Assembly (NCBI GenBank): GCA_027484655.1
Contig: JAIXSM010000071.1
Coordinates: 1 to 62,905 of the forward strand
DNA from: Hyphomicrobiales bacterium
GTDB taxonomy: Bacteria > Pseudomonadota > Alphaproteobacteria > Rhizobiales > Beijerinckiaceae
Direction: 5' to 3'
DNA: 62,905 bases
Under the pieces are notes generated by a model. That model saw nothing but the letters and a program-made list of their open reading frames with translations. It was not told where the DNA came from and did no database searches. Each line of letters starts with the position of its first letter. Position 1 is the stretch's first letter. This document shows, in pieces, positions 1-9,131 of this stretch. The translations under genes and the position numbers were made by a program.

Positions 1-1248
1 GACAGGCTCTGTGCCGGAGGGGCGAATAAGCAGGCGACCGCCGGCGAGACGCCGCTCGCCTTCAGCGATCACGCGCTGCACGGTGTCCGCGCGCAGCGCA
101 TCACGCGACGTTGTGCGCACGTTCTTGAGCACCTGCGGCGCAGGCTCGAAACGCTGGCACACCTCGCTAACGGGCCGGTCCTGACGACGCACGACAGCAA
201 GCACCTGCAGCGCGCAAATGAGCCCATCGCCGGTGGTCGTGTAATCGGACAGGATGATGTGGCCAGACTGCTCGCCCCCCACGTTGTACCCATGCTCGCG
301 CATGTGTTCCAGCACATGGCGGTCGCCCACAGCGGTGCGCGCCAGCGTAAGGCCGATGGAGTGCAGATAACGCTCGAGTCCCAGATTTGACATCACTGTG
401 GCGACAATGCCGGGGCGGCTGAGACGACCGTCTTCCTTCCAGCTTTCAGCGATGACGGCCATCACCTGATCGCCGTTGATAGGAAGGCCGAGCTCGTCCA
501 CGAGCAGCACGCGGTCCGCATCGCCGTCGAGCGCGATGCCGATGTCAGCGCGCACCTCGCGGACCTTGTTGATGAGAGCTTGCGGCGCTGTGGAGCCCAC
601 ATCGCGGTTGATATTGAAGCCGTCAGGCTCCACGCCAATCGCGATGACCTCGGCGCCGAGCTCCCACAGTGCTTCAGGGGCCGCGCGATAGCCGGCGCCA
701 TGGGCGCAATCGACAACCACGCGCAGACCTTCCAGCGACAGTGCGCGCGGTAGTGTGAGCTTGGCGAATTCGATGTAACGGGCGCGCACGTCGTCCACGC
801 GCCGCGCCCGTCCGAGTTCCGTGGATGACGCCAGACGCGGCCCGAGATCGCTCGCCAGGAGCGCCTCGATCTGCTGCTCCAGATCATCCGACAGCTTGTA
901 GCCATCGGGCCCGAAAATCTTGATGCCGTTGTCCTCGAACGGATTGTGCGAGGCGGAGATCATCACGCCCATGTCCGCGCGCATGGAGCGGGTGAGCATG
1001 GCGACGGCCGGCGTCGGCACGGGGCCGAGCAGCAGCGGGTCTATGCCGACGGATGTGAACCCGGCCACCAGCGCGTTCTCGATCATGTAGCCGGACAGGC
1101 GCGTATCCTTGCCGATCACCACCCGATGCCGGTGGTCGCCGCGCCTGAAAATGAGGCCCGCGGCCTGGCCAACCTTGAGCGCCAGCTCGGGCGTGATGAC
1201 CCCGTTGGCGCGCCCGCGAATGCCGTCCGTGCCGAAAAACTTACCCAT
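1..1248 (-). CDS. glmM: phosphoglucosamine mutase, 5' part (C-terminus off window)
   Basis: GlmM interconverts glucosamine-6-phosphate and glucosamine-1-phosphate in the cytoplasm, feeding UDP-GlcNAc to peptidoglycan and lipopolysaccharide. The 416 codons begin with ATG at 1248 and run off the window edge without a stop. The family is about 445-450 residues, so roughly 30 C-terminal residues lie outside. Seen in the translation are the N-terminal [11 protein letters not shown], the active-site loop ISASHNP with Ser100 as the expected phosphoserine, the metal loop DGDAD near residue 240, and the phosphate-binding RPSGTEP at the very edge. It is divergent from arsC with 146 bases between the starts. 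Function is assigned with high confidence from motifs and overall collinearity; only the missing end is unknown. Confidence 0.96.
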   Translation of the reverse strand, partial: MGKFFGTDGIRGRANGVITPELALKVGQAAGLIFRRGDHRHRVVIGKDTRLSGYMIENALVAGFTSVGIDPLLLGPVPTPAVAMLTRSMRADMGVMISASHNPFEDNGIKIFGPDGYKLSDDLEQQIEALLASDLGPRLASSTELGRARRVDDVRARYIEFAKLTLPRALSLEGLRVVVDCAHGAGYRAAPEALWELGAEVIAIGVEPDGFNINRDVGSTAPQALINKVREVRADIGIALDGDADRVLLVDELGLPINGDQVMAVIAESWKEDGRLSRPGIVATVMSNLGLERYLHSIGLTLARTAVGDRHVLEHMREHGYNVGGEQSGHIILSDYTTTGDGLICALQVLAVVRRQDRPVSEVCQRFEPAPQVLKNVRTTSRDALRADTVQRVIAEGERRLAGGRLLIRPSGTEPV

Positions 1249-1394
1249 GCAGCAATCCCGTCCCGACGTTTCGATAGGCCCTTCGGCGCTCCTTGCACGC
1301 CGGGCGGAAGCGCCTAATCTGCGCCAACCGTTGAGCCAGCCGCCAGAGGCGGCGCGCCGCATCAGCCATACCACGGGGGAGTCACGGAGCGGAA

Positions 1395-1748
1395 ATGCCC
1401 ATAACCATTTACCATAACCAGAACTGTGGAACCTCGCGTAAGGCACTGGCCCGCCTGCTGGAACTCGGTCACGAACCCCAGGTTATCGAATACCTCAAAG
1501 CGCCCCCGTCCCGAGCGGAGATGCGGCGCCTCCTGTCCGACATGGGCATGAACCCGCGCGACATCCTGCGCCGTAAGGGAACGCCCTACGACGAGCTTGG
1601 CCTCGAAAACCCAAATCTCACCGACGACCAGTTGCTGGACGCGCTGGCCGCCCATCCCATCCTCATGGAGCGCCCTGTGGTCGTCACCGCAAAGGGGACG
1701 CGGGTGTGTCGTCCGGCCGAGCGTCTGGACGAGATCCTGCCCGGCTGA
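1395..1748 (+). CDS. arsC: arsenate reductase (glutaredoxin type)
   Basis: This 117-residue protein belongs to the glutaredoxin-coupled ArsC family, which reduces arsenate to arsenite. The catalytic motif NCGTSR places the nucleophile at Cys11, one position earlier than in E. coli ArsC. With that offset Arg59, Arg93 and Arg106 coincide with the arsenate-binding arginines of the E. coli enzyme. ATG at 1395 is preceded by GGAG with six-base spacing. No arsR, arsB or acr3 gene lies nearby, so this is a solitary reductase rather than part of an ars operon. Some ArsC/Spx-fold proteins of this length have other roles (for example YffB-like), but the full set of arginines favours arsenate reductase. 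Confidence 0.88.
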   Translation: MPITIYHNQNCGTSRKALARLLELGHEPQVIEYLKAPPSRAEMRRLLSDMGMNPRDILRRKGTPYDELGLENPNLTDDQLLDALAAHPILMERPVVVTAKGTRVCRPAERLDEILPG

Positions 1749-1835
1749 GCGGCTCCGGCTTCAATTCACCGCCATAGCGGCGTATAAGGCCGCCGATTTC
1801 GATTTCGCAGCGCGACCACGCTCACGGGGACAAGC

Positions 1836-2582
1836 ATGGCAGGGCATAGTCAATTCAAGAACATCATGCACAAGAAGGGCAAACAGGACGCCCTTCGCTC
1901 CAAGGTCTTCTCCAAGCTCGCGCGCGAGATCACCGTCGCGGCGAAGATGGGCATGCCCGACCCCAACATGAACCCGCGCCTGCGCCTCGCCATCCAGGCG
2001 GCGCGCGCGGAAAACATGCCCAAGGACAACATCGAGCGCGCGATCAAGAAGGCCGCGGGCGGCGACAGCGAGAACTACGACGAGGTGCGCTACGAGGGCT
2101 ATGCGCCCGGCGGCGTCGCCGTGATCATTGAGGCGCTGACCGACAACCGCAACCGCACGGCGGGCGAAGTGCGTTCGTACTTCTCCAAGGCGGGCGGCGC
2201 GCTGGCGGAAACCGGCGCGGTGTCGTTCATGTTCGACCACGTGGGCGAGATCGAGTTCGACGCCAAGGCAGCCAGCGACGACGCCATGATGGAGGCCGCC
2301 ATCGAGGCGGGCGCCGACGACGTCCAGAGCAGCGCGGACGGGCATGTGGTCACCACGTCCATGGAGGCGTTCGCGGAGGTGTCGAAGGCGCTGGAGGCGA
2401 AGTTCGGCGAGCCGCGCAAGTCGAAGCTGGTGTGGCGTCCGCAAAACACCATCGCCGTGGACGACGAGACCGGCGAAAAGATCGTCAAGCTCATCGGCGC
2501 GCTGGAAGACAACGACGACGTGCAGAACGTCTTCGCCAACTTCGAGATTTCCGAAGCGCTGATGGCGAAACTCGGCGGCTGA
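1836..2582 (+). CDS. yebC: YebC/PmpR (TACO1) family protein
   Basis: The 248-residue product opens with [18 protein letters not shown], the signature start of the YebC/PmpR/TACO1 family, and keeps the family length and three-domain layout through to its end. Members have been described both as DNA-binding regulators and, more recently, as ribosome-associated factors that relieve stalling on proline-rich stretches; which applies here cannot be read from sequence. The gene stands upstream of ruvC, its usual partner in many proteobacteria, but here five features separate the two. ATG at 1836 follows a GGGGAC box. High confidence in family, moderate in molecular role. Confidence 0.95.
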   Translation: MAGHSQFKNIMHKKGKQDALRSKVFSKLAREITVAAKMGMPDPNMNPRLRLAIQAARAENMPKDNIERAIKKAAGGDSENYDEVRYEGYAPGGVAVIIEALTDNRNRTAGEVRSYFSKAGGALAETGAVSFMFDHVGEIEFDAKAASDDAMMEAAIEAGADDVQSSADGHVVTTSMEAFAEVSKALEAKFGEPRKSKLVWRPQNTIAVDDETGEKIVKLIGALEDNDDVQNVFANFEISEALMAKLGG

Positions 2583-2589
2583 GCTGACA

Positions 2590-2619
2590 CGGGGGCCGGG
2601 CTGGATGAGCTGGCCCCCG
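2590..2619. terminator. hairpin between convergent yebC and yoeB
   Basis: A perfect 8-bp GC stem (CGGGGGCC at 2590-2597 with GGCCCCCG at 2612-2619) sits in the 42 bases between two convergent genes. There is no long T tract on either strand, so it may act as a weak shared terminator or an RNA-stabilising hairpin. Confidence 0.5.
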
Positions 2620-2624
2620 CCTTC

Positions 2625-2879
2625 TCAATAATGGTACCGACACTGGGCGATGAGCAGCGCCTCGTCAGTCACGCGATAGACAAGGCGATGTTCAAGATCG
2701 AGTCGTCTTGACCACCACCCTGAAAGGGCCCCTCGCAACGGCTCTGGTTTGCCTGTGCCCTCAATAGGCGTACGGCTAGACTCGCGGATGAGTGCATTCA
2801 AACGTTGCAGCTTCTTGCGATCCTGCTCCTGCCAGAAAAGGTAGTCCTCCCACGCCTGCGGGCTGAAAATGATTTTCAC
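2625..2879 (-). CDS. yoeB: YoeB-family toxin, ribosome-dependent mRNA interferase
   Basis: This 84-residue protein is full length for YoeB and very close to the family consensus. The catalytic residues Glu46, Arg65 and His83 are all present (motifs KPEPL, EHRLVY and CRYHY), so the toxin looks intact. Known members bind the ribosomal A site and cleave mRNA when the labile antitoxin is degraded. The start codon overlaps the end of the antitoxin gene by four bases (ATGA at 2876-2879), giving translational coupling. Expected regulation is autorepression by the YefM-YoeB complex at the promoter upstream of 3127. High confidence. Confidence 0.95.
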   Translation of the reverse strand: MKIIFSPQAWEDYLFWQEQDRKKLQRLNALIRESSRTPIEGTGKPEPLRGALSGWWSRRLDLEHRLVYRVTDEALLIAQCRYHY

Positions 2880-3127
2880 TCAGCCAGCGGCCGGGTCACG
2901 CCGCTCCCGCGCTCAAGACTGTCGATCGCGATTATCAGCCTTTCCGCGTTGCGGGGGCTGCGCAAGAGGTGGCTGGTCTCCTCATAGGAGGCGAAATCCT
3001 CAAGCGACAGCAAAACGGCCGCCGGCTTGCCTTCCTGCGTCACGACGACGGGTTCATGATCCCTCGTGACCCGCTCGAGTTCCTCGGCGAGGTTTTTGCG
3101 AAGATCCGTGGATGAGGTGGTGCGCAT
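2876..3127 (-). CDS. yefM: YefM/Phd-family antitoxin
   Basis: The 83-residue product has the Phd/YefM DNA-binding N-terminal half (MRTTSSTDLRKNL, then the conserved strand around VVVTQEGKPAAVLLS and LEDF) and an extended charged C-terminal half expected to wrap the toxin. It precedes yoeB and overlaps it by four bases, the standard antitoxin-first order. It should neutralise YoeB and repress its own promoter, alone weakly and strongly with YoeB. The pair sits inside the yebC-ruvC interval, where it interrupts a normally tight neighbourhood. Confidence 0.93.
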   Translation of the reverse strand: MRTTSSTDLRKNLAEELERVTRDHEPVVVTQEGKPAAVLLSLEDFASYEETSHLLRSPRNAERLIIAIDSLERGSGVTRPLAE

Positions 3128-3208
3128 ATCGAAAGTTTACGTTCCGCTGGGAAGAAGTCCAGCACAAACGTGACCTTCACCTACGCCTCCCTGCACCTAA
3201 ACCCGCCT

Positions 3209-3388
3209 TCACTTGCGCTGCTGCTTCTGCCACCAGCTCTTGTAGGCCATGTAGGCGAGAATAAGCGCCGCCACGGCCACAAGGTCCGCCTCCATGCCCT
3301 TGGGCGTATAGCCGGCGGAACGCGCCATGGGCCAGGCGACGATGCCGAGGAACATCACAAAGAAAAGCACAAAGATCGGGTGGATCAT
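3209..3388 (-). CDS. small two-segment membrane protein, unknown
   Basis: A 59-residue protein starting with ATG at 3388. Residues 3-21 ([18 protein letters not shown]) and about 34-49 are hydrophobic, with a charged turn between them and a basic tail ending WWQKQQRK, so it is predicted to span the membrane twice. It lies 20 bases downstream of the TauE/SafE gene on the same strand and is probably co-transcribed with it. I do not recognise the family. Its role as an accessory of the transporter is only inference from position. Confidence 0.6.
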   Translation of the reverse strand: MIHPIFVLFFVMFLGIVAWPMARSAGYTPKGMEADLVAVAALILAYMAYKSWWQKQQRK

Positions 3389-3408
3389 CGCTGCCCCTTT
3401 TTTGGCGA

Positions 3409-4200
3409 TTACCGGATGAATTTGTCGAAGACAGGCAGGCTTACGAATGCAGACACTGCGATCAGCACGTAGGCCGCCGTCCTGTACTGGGCGTCGTTCG
3501 AGCCCTTGAACACGCGCGCGCCCAGCGCGAGCCCAAGCGAGTACAACGGCCACGCCACGAGGGCGTAAACCACCACGTCCCACGTGAACAGACCCTTGAA
3601 GAAGAAGATCACGTCCGTGAGGGTCGAGGCGATGGCGTAGTAGACCATGATGTTGGCGCGGATCACGGCAGCAGCCGCCGTGCTCGACAGCCAGTAGGCG
3701 ATAACGACCGGGCCGGAAACGCCTGTGGCGCCGCCCGCCACGCCGGCCACGAGGCCGAGGCCAAACGACACCGGCGATGTCGGCTGCCCCTTGTAGCGCC
3801 AGCCTGTCACGAGCACGGTGAGCATCGACAACACCACGCCCGCCAGCACCCATCGCAGCACCAGCGGATCGCTGGAGGAGAGAATCCAGGCGCCCAGCGG
3901 CAAGGTGAGCGCAGCGCCGATCACCATCGGCAGAACCTCGCGCCAGCGGCACTTTGGAAAATACGTGTAGCCGTAGGGCGTCGCGCTCACGAGGTCGAAC
4001 AGATAAAACACCGCGACCGCCTTGGCAGGACCGAGAATCGCAGCGGTGAGCGGGATGAAAATCAGCGCGCCGCCAAAGCCGGAGAACCCGCGCACAACGC
4101 CCGACACCAGAACGACGGCGCCCACAAACCATGTGGCCGGCAGCAAAAGCAGCGCCCAGGCCTCGGTGAACAGCGAGCCCAGGGTGTGTGGATCCGACAC
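3409..4200 (-). CDS. TauE/SafE-family anion exporter
   Basis: This 263-residue integral membrane protein has the TauE/SafE architecture: two halves each beginning with a glycine-rich motif ([15 protein letters not shown] near the N-terminus and [14 protein letters not shown] in the middle) and about eight hydrophobic segments. Characterised members export sulfite, sulfoacetate or other small organosulfur anions, or move taurine-derived products; the substrate here is unknown. The reading frame is open far upstream, but that part is the shadow of ruvC. I place the start at GTG 4200, which leaves 60 bases to the divergent ruvC start. A second, different TauE/SafE gene lies at 36325-37089. Confidence 0.85.
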   Translation of the reverse strand: MSDPHTLGSLFTEAWALLLLPATWFVGAVVLVSGVVRGFSGFGGALIFIPLTAAILGPAKAVAVFYLFDLVSATPYGYTYFPKCRWREVLPMVIGAALTLPLGAWILSSSDPLVLRWVLAGVVLSMLTVLVTGWRYKGQPTSPVSFGLGLVAGVAGGATGVSGPVVIAYWLSSTAAAAVIRANIMVYYAIASTLTDVIFFFKGLFTWDVVVYALVAWPLYSLGLALGARVFKGSNDAQYRTAAYVLIAVSAFVSLPVFDKFIR

Positions 4201-4260
4201 GCAAACGCTCCGGCGACGGGACAAGGCGACGCGAGGCGTCGTGACTGCTACGCTCACTAT

Positions 4261-4770
4261 ATGCCGCAAGCGCCGATTCGCATCATCGGGATTGATCCCG
4301 GCCTCAGGAACACCGGGTGGGGCGTCGTGGAGGCGCTTGGCTCCCGCCTCTCGTTCGTGGCGTGCGGGGTCGTGCGCTCCGACAGCGCGCTCTCGCTCGC
4401 CGACCGGTTGCGCCAGTTGCACGATGGGCTTTCGGGCGTGATCCACACGCACATGCCCCAGGAGGCAGCGGTGGAGGAGACCTTCGTCAACCGCGATCCG
4501 CAATCCGCCCTTAAACTCGGTCAGGCGCGCGGCGTGGCCCTTGTCGTCCCCGCCCTCGCCGGCCTGCCAGTGGCCGAGTACGCCGCCAACCTCGTGAAGA
4601 AGACGGTGGTGGGCTCCGGCCACGCCGAAAAACCGCAGATCGCCGCCATGGTCCGCATTCTGCTGCCGCGCGCCGAGGCGCAATCGGCCGACGCGGCCGA
4701 CGCTCTGGCGGTCGCCATCTGCCACGCCCAGCACCGGGGCGCGAAGGCGCTGGAGCGGGCGTACCGGTAA
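4261..4770 (+). CDS. ruvC: crossover junction endodeoxyribonuclease RuvC
   Basis: RuvC is the dimeric Holliday-junction resolvase that acts with the RuvAB branch-migration motor. The 169-residue product carries the four catalytic acidic residues at Asp12 ([13 protein letters not shown]), Glu72 (VEETF), Asp144 and Asp147 (SADAADALA), with the spacing of the last pair identical to E. coli. A longer open frame starts at 4186, but the conserved N-terminus begins at ATG 4261 and family length agrees. The gene is divergent from the TauE/SafE gene. It is separated from ruvA by an MFS gene, an unusual break in ruvCAB. Confidence 0.97.
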   Translation: MPQAPIRIIGIDPGLRNTGWGVVEALGSRLSFVACGVVRSDSALSLADRLRQLHDGLSGVIHTHMPQEAAVEETFVNRDPQSALKLGQARGVALVVPALAGLPVAEYAANLVKKTVVGSGHAEKPQIAAMVRILLPRAEAQSADAADALAVAICHAQHRGAKALERAYR

Positions 4771-4837
4771 ACGCGCCCGATCCAAAACAGCGCCCCGGAC
4801 CGCGCGCGGTCCACCCCGTCCGTGCTAGCCTTCGGCC

Positions 4838-6058
4838 ATGACTGAAGCTCAAGACGTCCGCGATTCGGCGGCCGCGTGGCGCCGGCTCGCCATTGCGGTG
4901 GCGACTGGAACCATCGGCTCCGTCGGCATGTGGTCGTTCGTGGTCGCGCTCCCGGCCGTGCAGGCGGAGTTCGGCGTGGACCGCGCCGACGCCTCCCTGC
5001 CCTACACCCTCACCATGGCGGGCTTTGCTGTCGGTGCGGTCCTGATGGGCCGCCTCGCCGACCGCTTCGGCCTGCTGGCGCCGCTTCTGGCCGGCGCCCT
5101 CAGCCTTGTGACCGGCTACGCGCTGAGCGCAATCGCGTCCACGCTCGTCCTGTTCGCCCTCGCCCAAATTCTTGTTGGACTGGGGGCTTCGGCGAGTTTC
5201 GCGCCGCTCATGGCGGACCTGTCGCACTGGTTCGTGAAGCGGCGCGGGGTGGCGGTCGCGGTCGCCTCGTCCGGCAACTATCTGGCGGGGGCCATCTGGC
5301 CGCCCATCCTGCAACACTTCATCAGCGCCCAGGGATGGCGGCCAACCTATCTGGCCGTAGGCGCCTTCTGCCTGCTGACGCTGATCCCGCTCGCCTTCCT
5401 TCTGCGTCAGCGCGCGCCGGTGGAGCGCGGCGCAGCGTCGCTGGCCACGAGCGCGGGGCGCGCGGCGGCGCCCATGGCGCCGGCGCCCCTGCTGGCGCTG
5501 CTGCTGGCGGCGGGCGTCGCCTGCTGCGTCGCCATGGCCATGCCGCAGGCGCACCTGGTCGCCTACTGCGCGGAACTCGGTTATGGGCCGGCGCGCGGGG
5601 CGCAGATGCTGTCGCTGATGCTCGCGTTCGGCGTCGTCAGCCGGCTGATCTCCGGGATCGTCGCGGATCGGATCGGAGGACTGCCCACGCTGCTGCTCGG
5701 CTCGTCCCTGCAAGGCGTCGCGCTGTTTCTCTACGCCATGTTCGACGGGCTGGCGTCGCTTTACGTGATCTCAGCCCTCTTCGGCCTCTTTCAGGGCGGC
5801 ATTGTGCCCATGTACGCAGTCATTGTCCGGGAGTTCTTCCCTGCGGAGAAAGCGGGGAGCGCCATCGGGCTGGTGGTCATGGCGACGCTGGTCGGCATGG
5901 CGTTCGGCGGCTGGGTGTCCGGCGCGATCTTCGACCTGACCGGCTCGTACCAGCTCGCCTTCGTCCATGGTCTGGCGTGGAACCTCCTCAATGTAGCGAT
6001 CTGCGTCTTCCTGCTCTGGCGGCAGGGCCGGCGCGCGCCCCGCCTCGCCATGGCGTGA
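4838..6058 (+). CDS. MFS transporter (monocarboxylate/oxalate-formate-like)
   Basis: The 406-residue protein shows twelve predicted membrane spans in two bundles of six with a central loop near residues 190-215. The cytoplasmic loop between spans 2 and 3 carries the major facilitator motif in the form GRLADRFG. The pattern SHWFVKRRGVAVAVASSGNYLAGA after span 4 resembles the monocarboxylate and oxalate/formate subgroup of the superfamily. Substrate cannot be assigned. It sits between ruvC and ruvA in the same direction, with 67 and 53 bases of flanking spacer, and so may share their transcript although it has no evident link to recombination. Confidence 0.85.
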   Translation: MTEAQDVRDSAAAWRRLAIAVATGTIGSVGMWSFVVALPAVQAEFGVDRADASLPYTLTMAGFAVGAVLMGRLADRFGLLAPLLAGALSLVTGYALSAIASTLVLFALAQILVGLGASASFAPLMADLSHWFVKRRGVAVAVASSGNYLAGAIWPPILQHFISAQGWRPTYLAVGAFCLLTLIPLAFLLRQRAPVERGAASLATSAGRAAAPMAPAPLLALLLAAGVACCVAMAMPQAHLVAYCAELGYGPARGAQMLSLMLAFGVVSRLISGIVADRIGGLPTLLLGSSLQGVALFLYAMFDGLASLYVISALFGLFQGGIVPMYAVIVREFFPAEKAGSAIGLVVMATLVGMAFGGWVSGAIFDLTGSYQLAFVHGLAWNLLNVAICVFLLWRQGRRAPRLAMA

Positions 6059-6111
6059 GTGAGCGGGAGCGGCGGTTGCGCTAGACTGGACCTCAACGAT
6101 TCGGACAGACC

Positions 6112-6729
6112 ATGATCGGCAAGCTCAAAGGCGTGATCGACAGCTACGGCGAGGACTACGTCATCCTCGACGTGCACGGCGTTGGCTACGTGGTGCAGTG
6201 TTCTGCGCGCACGTTGCAAAAACTCCCCCGCGCCGGGGAGGCGGCCATCCTGTCCATCGAGACGCAGGTGCGCGAGGACGCCATCCGCCTGTTCGGCTTC
6301 ATGAGCGAGGCCGAACGCGACTGGTTTCGCCTGCTGCAAACGGTGCAGGGCGTGGGCTCCAAGGTGGCCCTCGCCATTCTCGGCGTGCTGGGCCCCGGCG
6401 AACTCGCCTCCGCTGTGGCCATGCAGGACAAGACCGCCGTTGTGCGCGCGCAGGGGGTGGGGCCCAAACTCGCCGCCCGCATCGTGGCCGAACTGAAAGA
6501 CAAGGCGCCAAGCTTCGGGAGCGTCGATCCGCTGGTCGCCAAACTCGCTGGCGAGGACGAGGACAAAGCCGCCCCCACCGCCGTGCGCGACGCCATTTCT
6601 GCGCTCGTGAACCTCGGCTACGGACGCCCGCAGGCGGCCGCAGCGGTGGCGGCGAGCGTCAAGGCGCTGGGCGAGGAGGCGCAGGCGAGCGCGCTCATCC
6701 GGCAGGGCTTGAAGGAGCTGGCCTCGTGA
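6112..6729 (+). CDS. ruvA: Holliday junction branch migration protein RuvA
   Basis: RuvA is the tetrameric junction-binding subunit of the RuvAB motor. The 205-residue product has the N-terminal OB domain ([18 protein letters not shown]), the paired helix-hairpin-helix motifs ([16 protein letters not shown] and [15 protein letters not shown]), an acidic linker and the small C-terminal domain III that contacts RuvB. Length is normal. Its stop codon overlaps the GTG start of the next gene (GTGA), so the two are translationally coupled. ruvB follows only after two inserted genes. Confidence 0.97.
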   Translation: MIGKLKGVIDSYGEDYVILDVHGVGYVVQCSARTLQKLPRAGEAAILSIETQVREDAIRLFGFMSEAERDWFRLLQTVQGVGSKVALAILGVLGPGELASAVAMQDKTAVVRAQGVGPKLAARIVAELKDKAPSFGSVDPLVAKLAGEDEDKAAPTAVRDAISALVNLGYGRPQAAAAVAASVKALGEEAQASALIRQGLKELAS

Positions 6730-7193
6730 CGAGCGACGCGCCGCGCGCCCACGGCTTTTTCGCGAAGCTTCTCAACCTTGTCATCGTGTTCGTGATCCAC
6801 GTGGTGGTGGCGCCGATTGTGGCGGCGTTCGCCTTCATCGGCCTGCTGCTGACGTGGATGAGCTACGCGCCGAGCGCCCATCCGCCGGAGATCATCACCG
6901 TCGGGCTTTTGCTGGCGTTCATGATCAGCTTTTACGTGGCGCTGGCGCCCGCAGCCGCCATGGGCGCGATCTTCGCCCTGTGGCAAACGTTCGTTGGCCG
7001 CGTGCGCGCGCTTGGCGCCGCCGCTGCCGGGCTTGTGACCGGCGCGCTCACGTGGGTCATGCTCGCTGAGGAGATCGACGTGCAGCGCAACGGATCGTCG
7101 CTCTTCGCCTTGTGCCTTCTCACCGGCATGATTGCGGCTGTGTGCGCCTGGCTGCCGGCGCGCTCGTTCGTGACGGCTGCGGACGCGCGGTGA
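6726..7193 (+). CDS. four-span membrane protein, unknown, coupled to ruvA
   Basis: A 155-residue protein starting with GTG at 6726, inside the ruvA stop. It has four hydrophobic segments (roughly residues 15-45, 58-85, 92-112 and 126-146) separated by short loops, including the sequence [13 protein letters not shown] before the last span. I do not recognise a named family. The four-base overlap with ruvA shows that it is translated from the same message. Nothing in the sequence suggests a role in recombination; it may be cargo that exploits a constitutive operon. Confidence 0.75.
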   Translation: MTSDAPRAHGFFAKLLNLVIVFVIHVVVAPIVAAFAFIGLLLTWMSYAPSAHPPEIITVGLLLAFMISFYVALAPAAAMGAIFALWQTFVGRVRALGAAAAGLVTGALTWVMLAEEIDVQRNGSSLFALCLLTGMIAAVCAWLPARSFVTAADAR

Positions 7194-7236
7194 GGATGCT
7201 GCTATTTCTGATGCGTCAAACAGACGGTGAGCACGA

Positions 7237-7449
7237 ATGTCCAGCAAAGCGACGCTGTCCTCTGATTTCCGGATCACGATCCCCAAAGAAGTGCGGGATG
7301 CGCATGCGTGGCAGCCGGGGCGGTCGTTTGTCTTTGTTTCCAAAGGATCGGGCGTTCTGATGATCCCCGTCCCGAAGTTGGCTGACCTCGCGGGAATCGC
7401 GCGAGGCACGCGCAAGTCTGCCCACCGTGACCGACAGGACCGTTATTGA
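7237..7449 (+). CDS. AbrB/SpoVT-type antitoxin-like protein, no partner toxin
   Basis: This 70-residue protein has the swapped-hairpin AbrB N-terminus: [18 protein letters not shown] followed by [10 protein letters not shown], as in VapB, MazE and SpoVT DNA-binding domains. In most genomes such a gene is followed directly by a PIN (VapC) or MazF toxin. Here only 58 bases separate its stop from ruvB and no toxin frame or recognisable fragment lies in either flank. It may be an orphan antitoxin, a regulator, or the relic of a lost pair. A GGTGAG box precedes the ATG with good spacing, so translation is plausible. Confidence 0.75.
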   Translation: MSSKATLSSDFRITIPKEVRDAHAWQPGRSFVFVSKGSGVLMIPVPKLADLAGIARGTRKSAHRDRQDRY

Positions 7450-7507
7450 TGCCCGCCCACTCTTCACGAAAGGGCGGCCACGCCATCCTTGCTCCCAAAG
7501 AGGCCCG

Positions 7508-8551
7508 ATGACCCTGCCGCCGAAACGTCTCGTCACCGGCGAAAAGCGCGAGGATGACGTCGATACGTCCATCCGCCCGCTCTCGCTGGACGATTTCACG
7601 GGGCAGGAGGCCGCGCGCAAAAACTTGCGCGTGTTCATCGAGGCTGCGAAGGCGCGCGGCGACGCCCTCGACCACGTCCTGTTTGTGGGACCGCCGGGTC
7701 TGGGCAAAACCACGCTGGCGCAGATTGTGGCGCGCGAACTGGGCGTCAATTTCCGCTCCACGTCAGGCCCGGTGATCGCGAAGGCCGGGGATCTGGCCGC
7801 CCAGCTCACGAATCTCGAAGAGCGCGACGTTCTGTTCATCGATGAGATTCATCGCCTCAACCCGGCGGTGGAGGAAATCCTCTACCCCGCCATGGAGGAT
7901 TTCCAGCTCGATCTCATCATCGGCGAAGGGCCGGCCGCGCGCTCGGTGAAGATTGATCTGGCGAAGTTCACCCTTGTGGGCGCCACCACCCGCGCCGGGC
8001 TGTTGACCACGCCGTTGCGCGACCGCTTCGGCATTCCGATCCGTCTCAATTTTTACACGGTGGAAGAGTTGGAGGGCATCGTGGCGCGCGGCGCCCGGGT
8101 GCTGGGCCTGCCCATGTCGGCGGACGGCGCCAACGAGATCGCGCGCCGGGCGCGGGGCACCCCGCGAATCGCCGGCCGCCTGCTGCGCCGCGTGCGCGAC
8201 TTCGCCATCGTTGATCGCGAGCCCAGCGTCACCCGCGCGGTGGCCGACCGCGCCCTGTCGCTGCTCGACGTCGACCCCATCGGCCTGGACATGATGGACC
8301 GCCGCTATCTGTCCATGATCGCAGAGAATTTTGGCGGCGGCCCGGTGGGTGTGGAAACCATGGCGGCGGCGCTCTCGGAGCCGCGCGACGCCATCGAGGA
8401 CATCATCGAGCCGTACCTGCTGCAGATCGGCTTCCTGCAACGGACGCCGCGCGGGCGCCTGCTCACCGGCCACGCGTTCCGCCATCTGGGGCTTGCGGAA
8501 CCGTCGCGGGGGCCATCCCAGTTCGGGCTGTTTTCAGACGAGGGGGAGTAA
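7508..8551 (+). CDS. ruvB: Holliday junction branch migration ATPase RuvB
   Basis: RuvB is the AAA+ hexameric motor that drives branch migration with RuvA. The 347-residue product has Walker [10 protein letters not shown] at residues 61-69, Walker B followed by DEIHRLN, the sensor/arginine-finger stretch GATTRAGLL, and the C-terminal winged helix ending with LQRTPRGR. The frame is open from 7427, but the conserved N-terminus and family length place the start at ATG 7508. ybgC follows after seven bases, linking the ruv and tol genes into one transcription unit. Confidence 0.97.
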   Translation: MTLPPKRLVTGEKREDDVDTSIRPLSLDDFTGQEAARKNLRVFIEAAKARGDALDHVLFVGPPGLGKTTLAQIVARELGVNFRSTSGPVIAKAGDLAAQLTNLEERDVLFIDEIHRLNPAVEEILYPAMEDFQLDLIIGEGPAARSVKIDLAKFTLVGATTRAGLLTTPLRDRFGIPIRLNFYTVEELEGIVARGARVLGLPMSADGANEIARRARGTPRIAGRLLRRVRDFAIVDREPSVTRAVADRALSLLDVDPIGLDMMDRRYLSMIAENFGGGPVGVETMAAALSEPRDAIEDIIEPYLLQIGFLQRTPRGRLLTGHAFRHLGLAEPSRGPSQFGLFSDEGE

Positions 8552-8558
8552 CGGTCCC

Positions 8559-8957
8559 ATGCCGGCTTCGCACCGCTTTACCGTGCGCGTCTATTACGAG
8601 GACACGGACTTTTCCGGCGTCGTCTATCACGCCTCGTACCTGCGGTTTCTGGAGCGTGGGCGCACAGAACTGTTGCGCGAGCGCGGCGTGCATCAGGCCG
8701 CGGTGTTCTCCGGCGCGCTGGGGCCGCCCTTTGGATTCGCGGTGCGGCGCATGAACATCGATTTCCTGCGCCCGGCCCGCATGGACGACCTGCTCACCAT
8801 CGAGACGACGCCCGAGAGCGTCGGCGGAGCCTCCATCGCGCTCGTCCAACGCATTCTGCGCGAAGATGAAACGCTGCTGACAGCCACGGTTCAGGTGGCG
8901 TGCGTTTCTGATGGCCGCCCGGCCCGGCTCCCGGCGTGGGTGCGCGAAAAGCTCTGA
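8559..8957 (+). CDS. ybgC: Tol-Pal associated acyl-CoA thioesterase YbgC
   Basis: A 132-residue hotdog-fold thioesterase. The active-site motif VYYEDTDFSGVVYHASYL carries the catalytic aspartate at Asp17 and His24, as in E. coli and Helicobacter YbgC, which hydrolyse acyl-CoA and associate with phospholipid synthesis enzymes. It lies directly between ruvB and tolQ, the conserved position at the head of the tol cluster. The ATG at 8559 is selected because the longer upstream frame is the shadow of ruvB. Confidence 0.94.
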   Translation: MPASHRFTVRVYYEDTDFSGVVYHASYLRFLERGRTELLRERGVHQAAVFSGALGPPFGFAVRRMNIDFLRPARMDDLLTIETTPESVGGASIALVQRILREDETLLTATVQVACVSDGRPARLPAWVREKL

Positions 8958-9131
8958 ATCCGCGCAAAATCAGACGCCTTCGACGCCACGGTCAACCAAT
9001 CATTAACCCTGACAGGGTCTTTACTCATCGCTGGACCACAACCGGGGCCGCCCTCGGCAAGCCCAAGTTTCGGCGGATTTTGCGCCCAATAACCAAGCGC
9101 TCCGCCAGCGAACTGAAGGATCAAGAGCGAC

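Noticed and set aside
2625-3127. YefM/YoeB pair as a new defence system
   Set aside because: Both proteins match the known family with all catalytic residues, so it is a standard type II toxin-antitoxin.
3409-4785. A 458-residue version of the first TauE/SafE protein
   Set aside because: The N-terminal 195 residues are the reverse of ruvC. The hydrophobic transporter begins only after GTG 4200.
7427-7507. An upstream start for RuvB at 7427
   Set aside because: The added 27 residues overlap the AbrB-type gene, have no family likeness, and ATG 7508 gives normal length.
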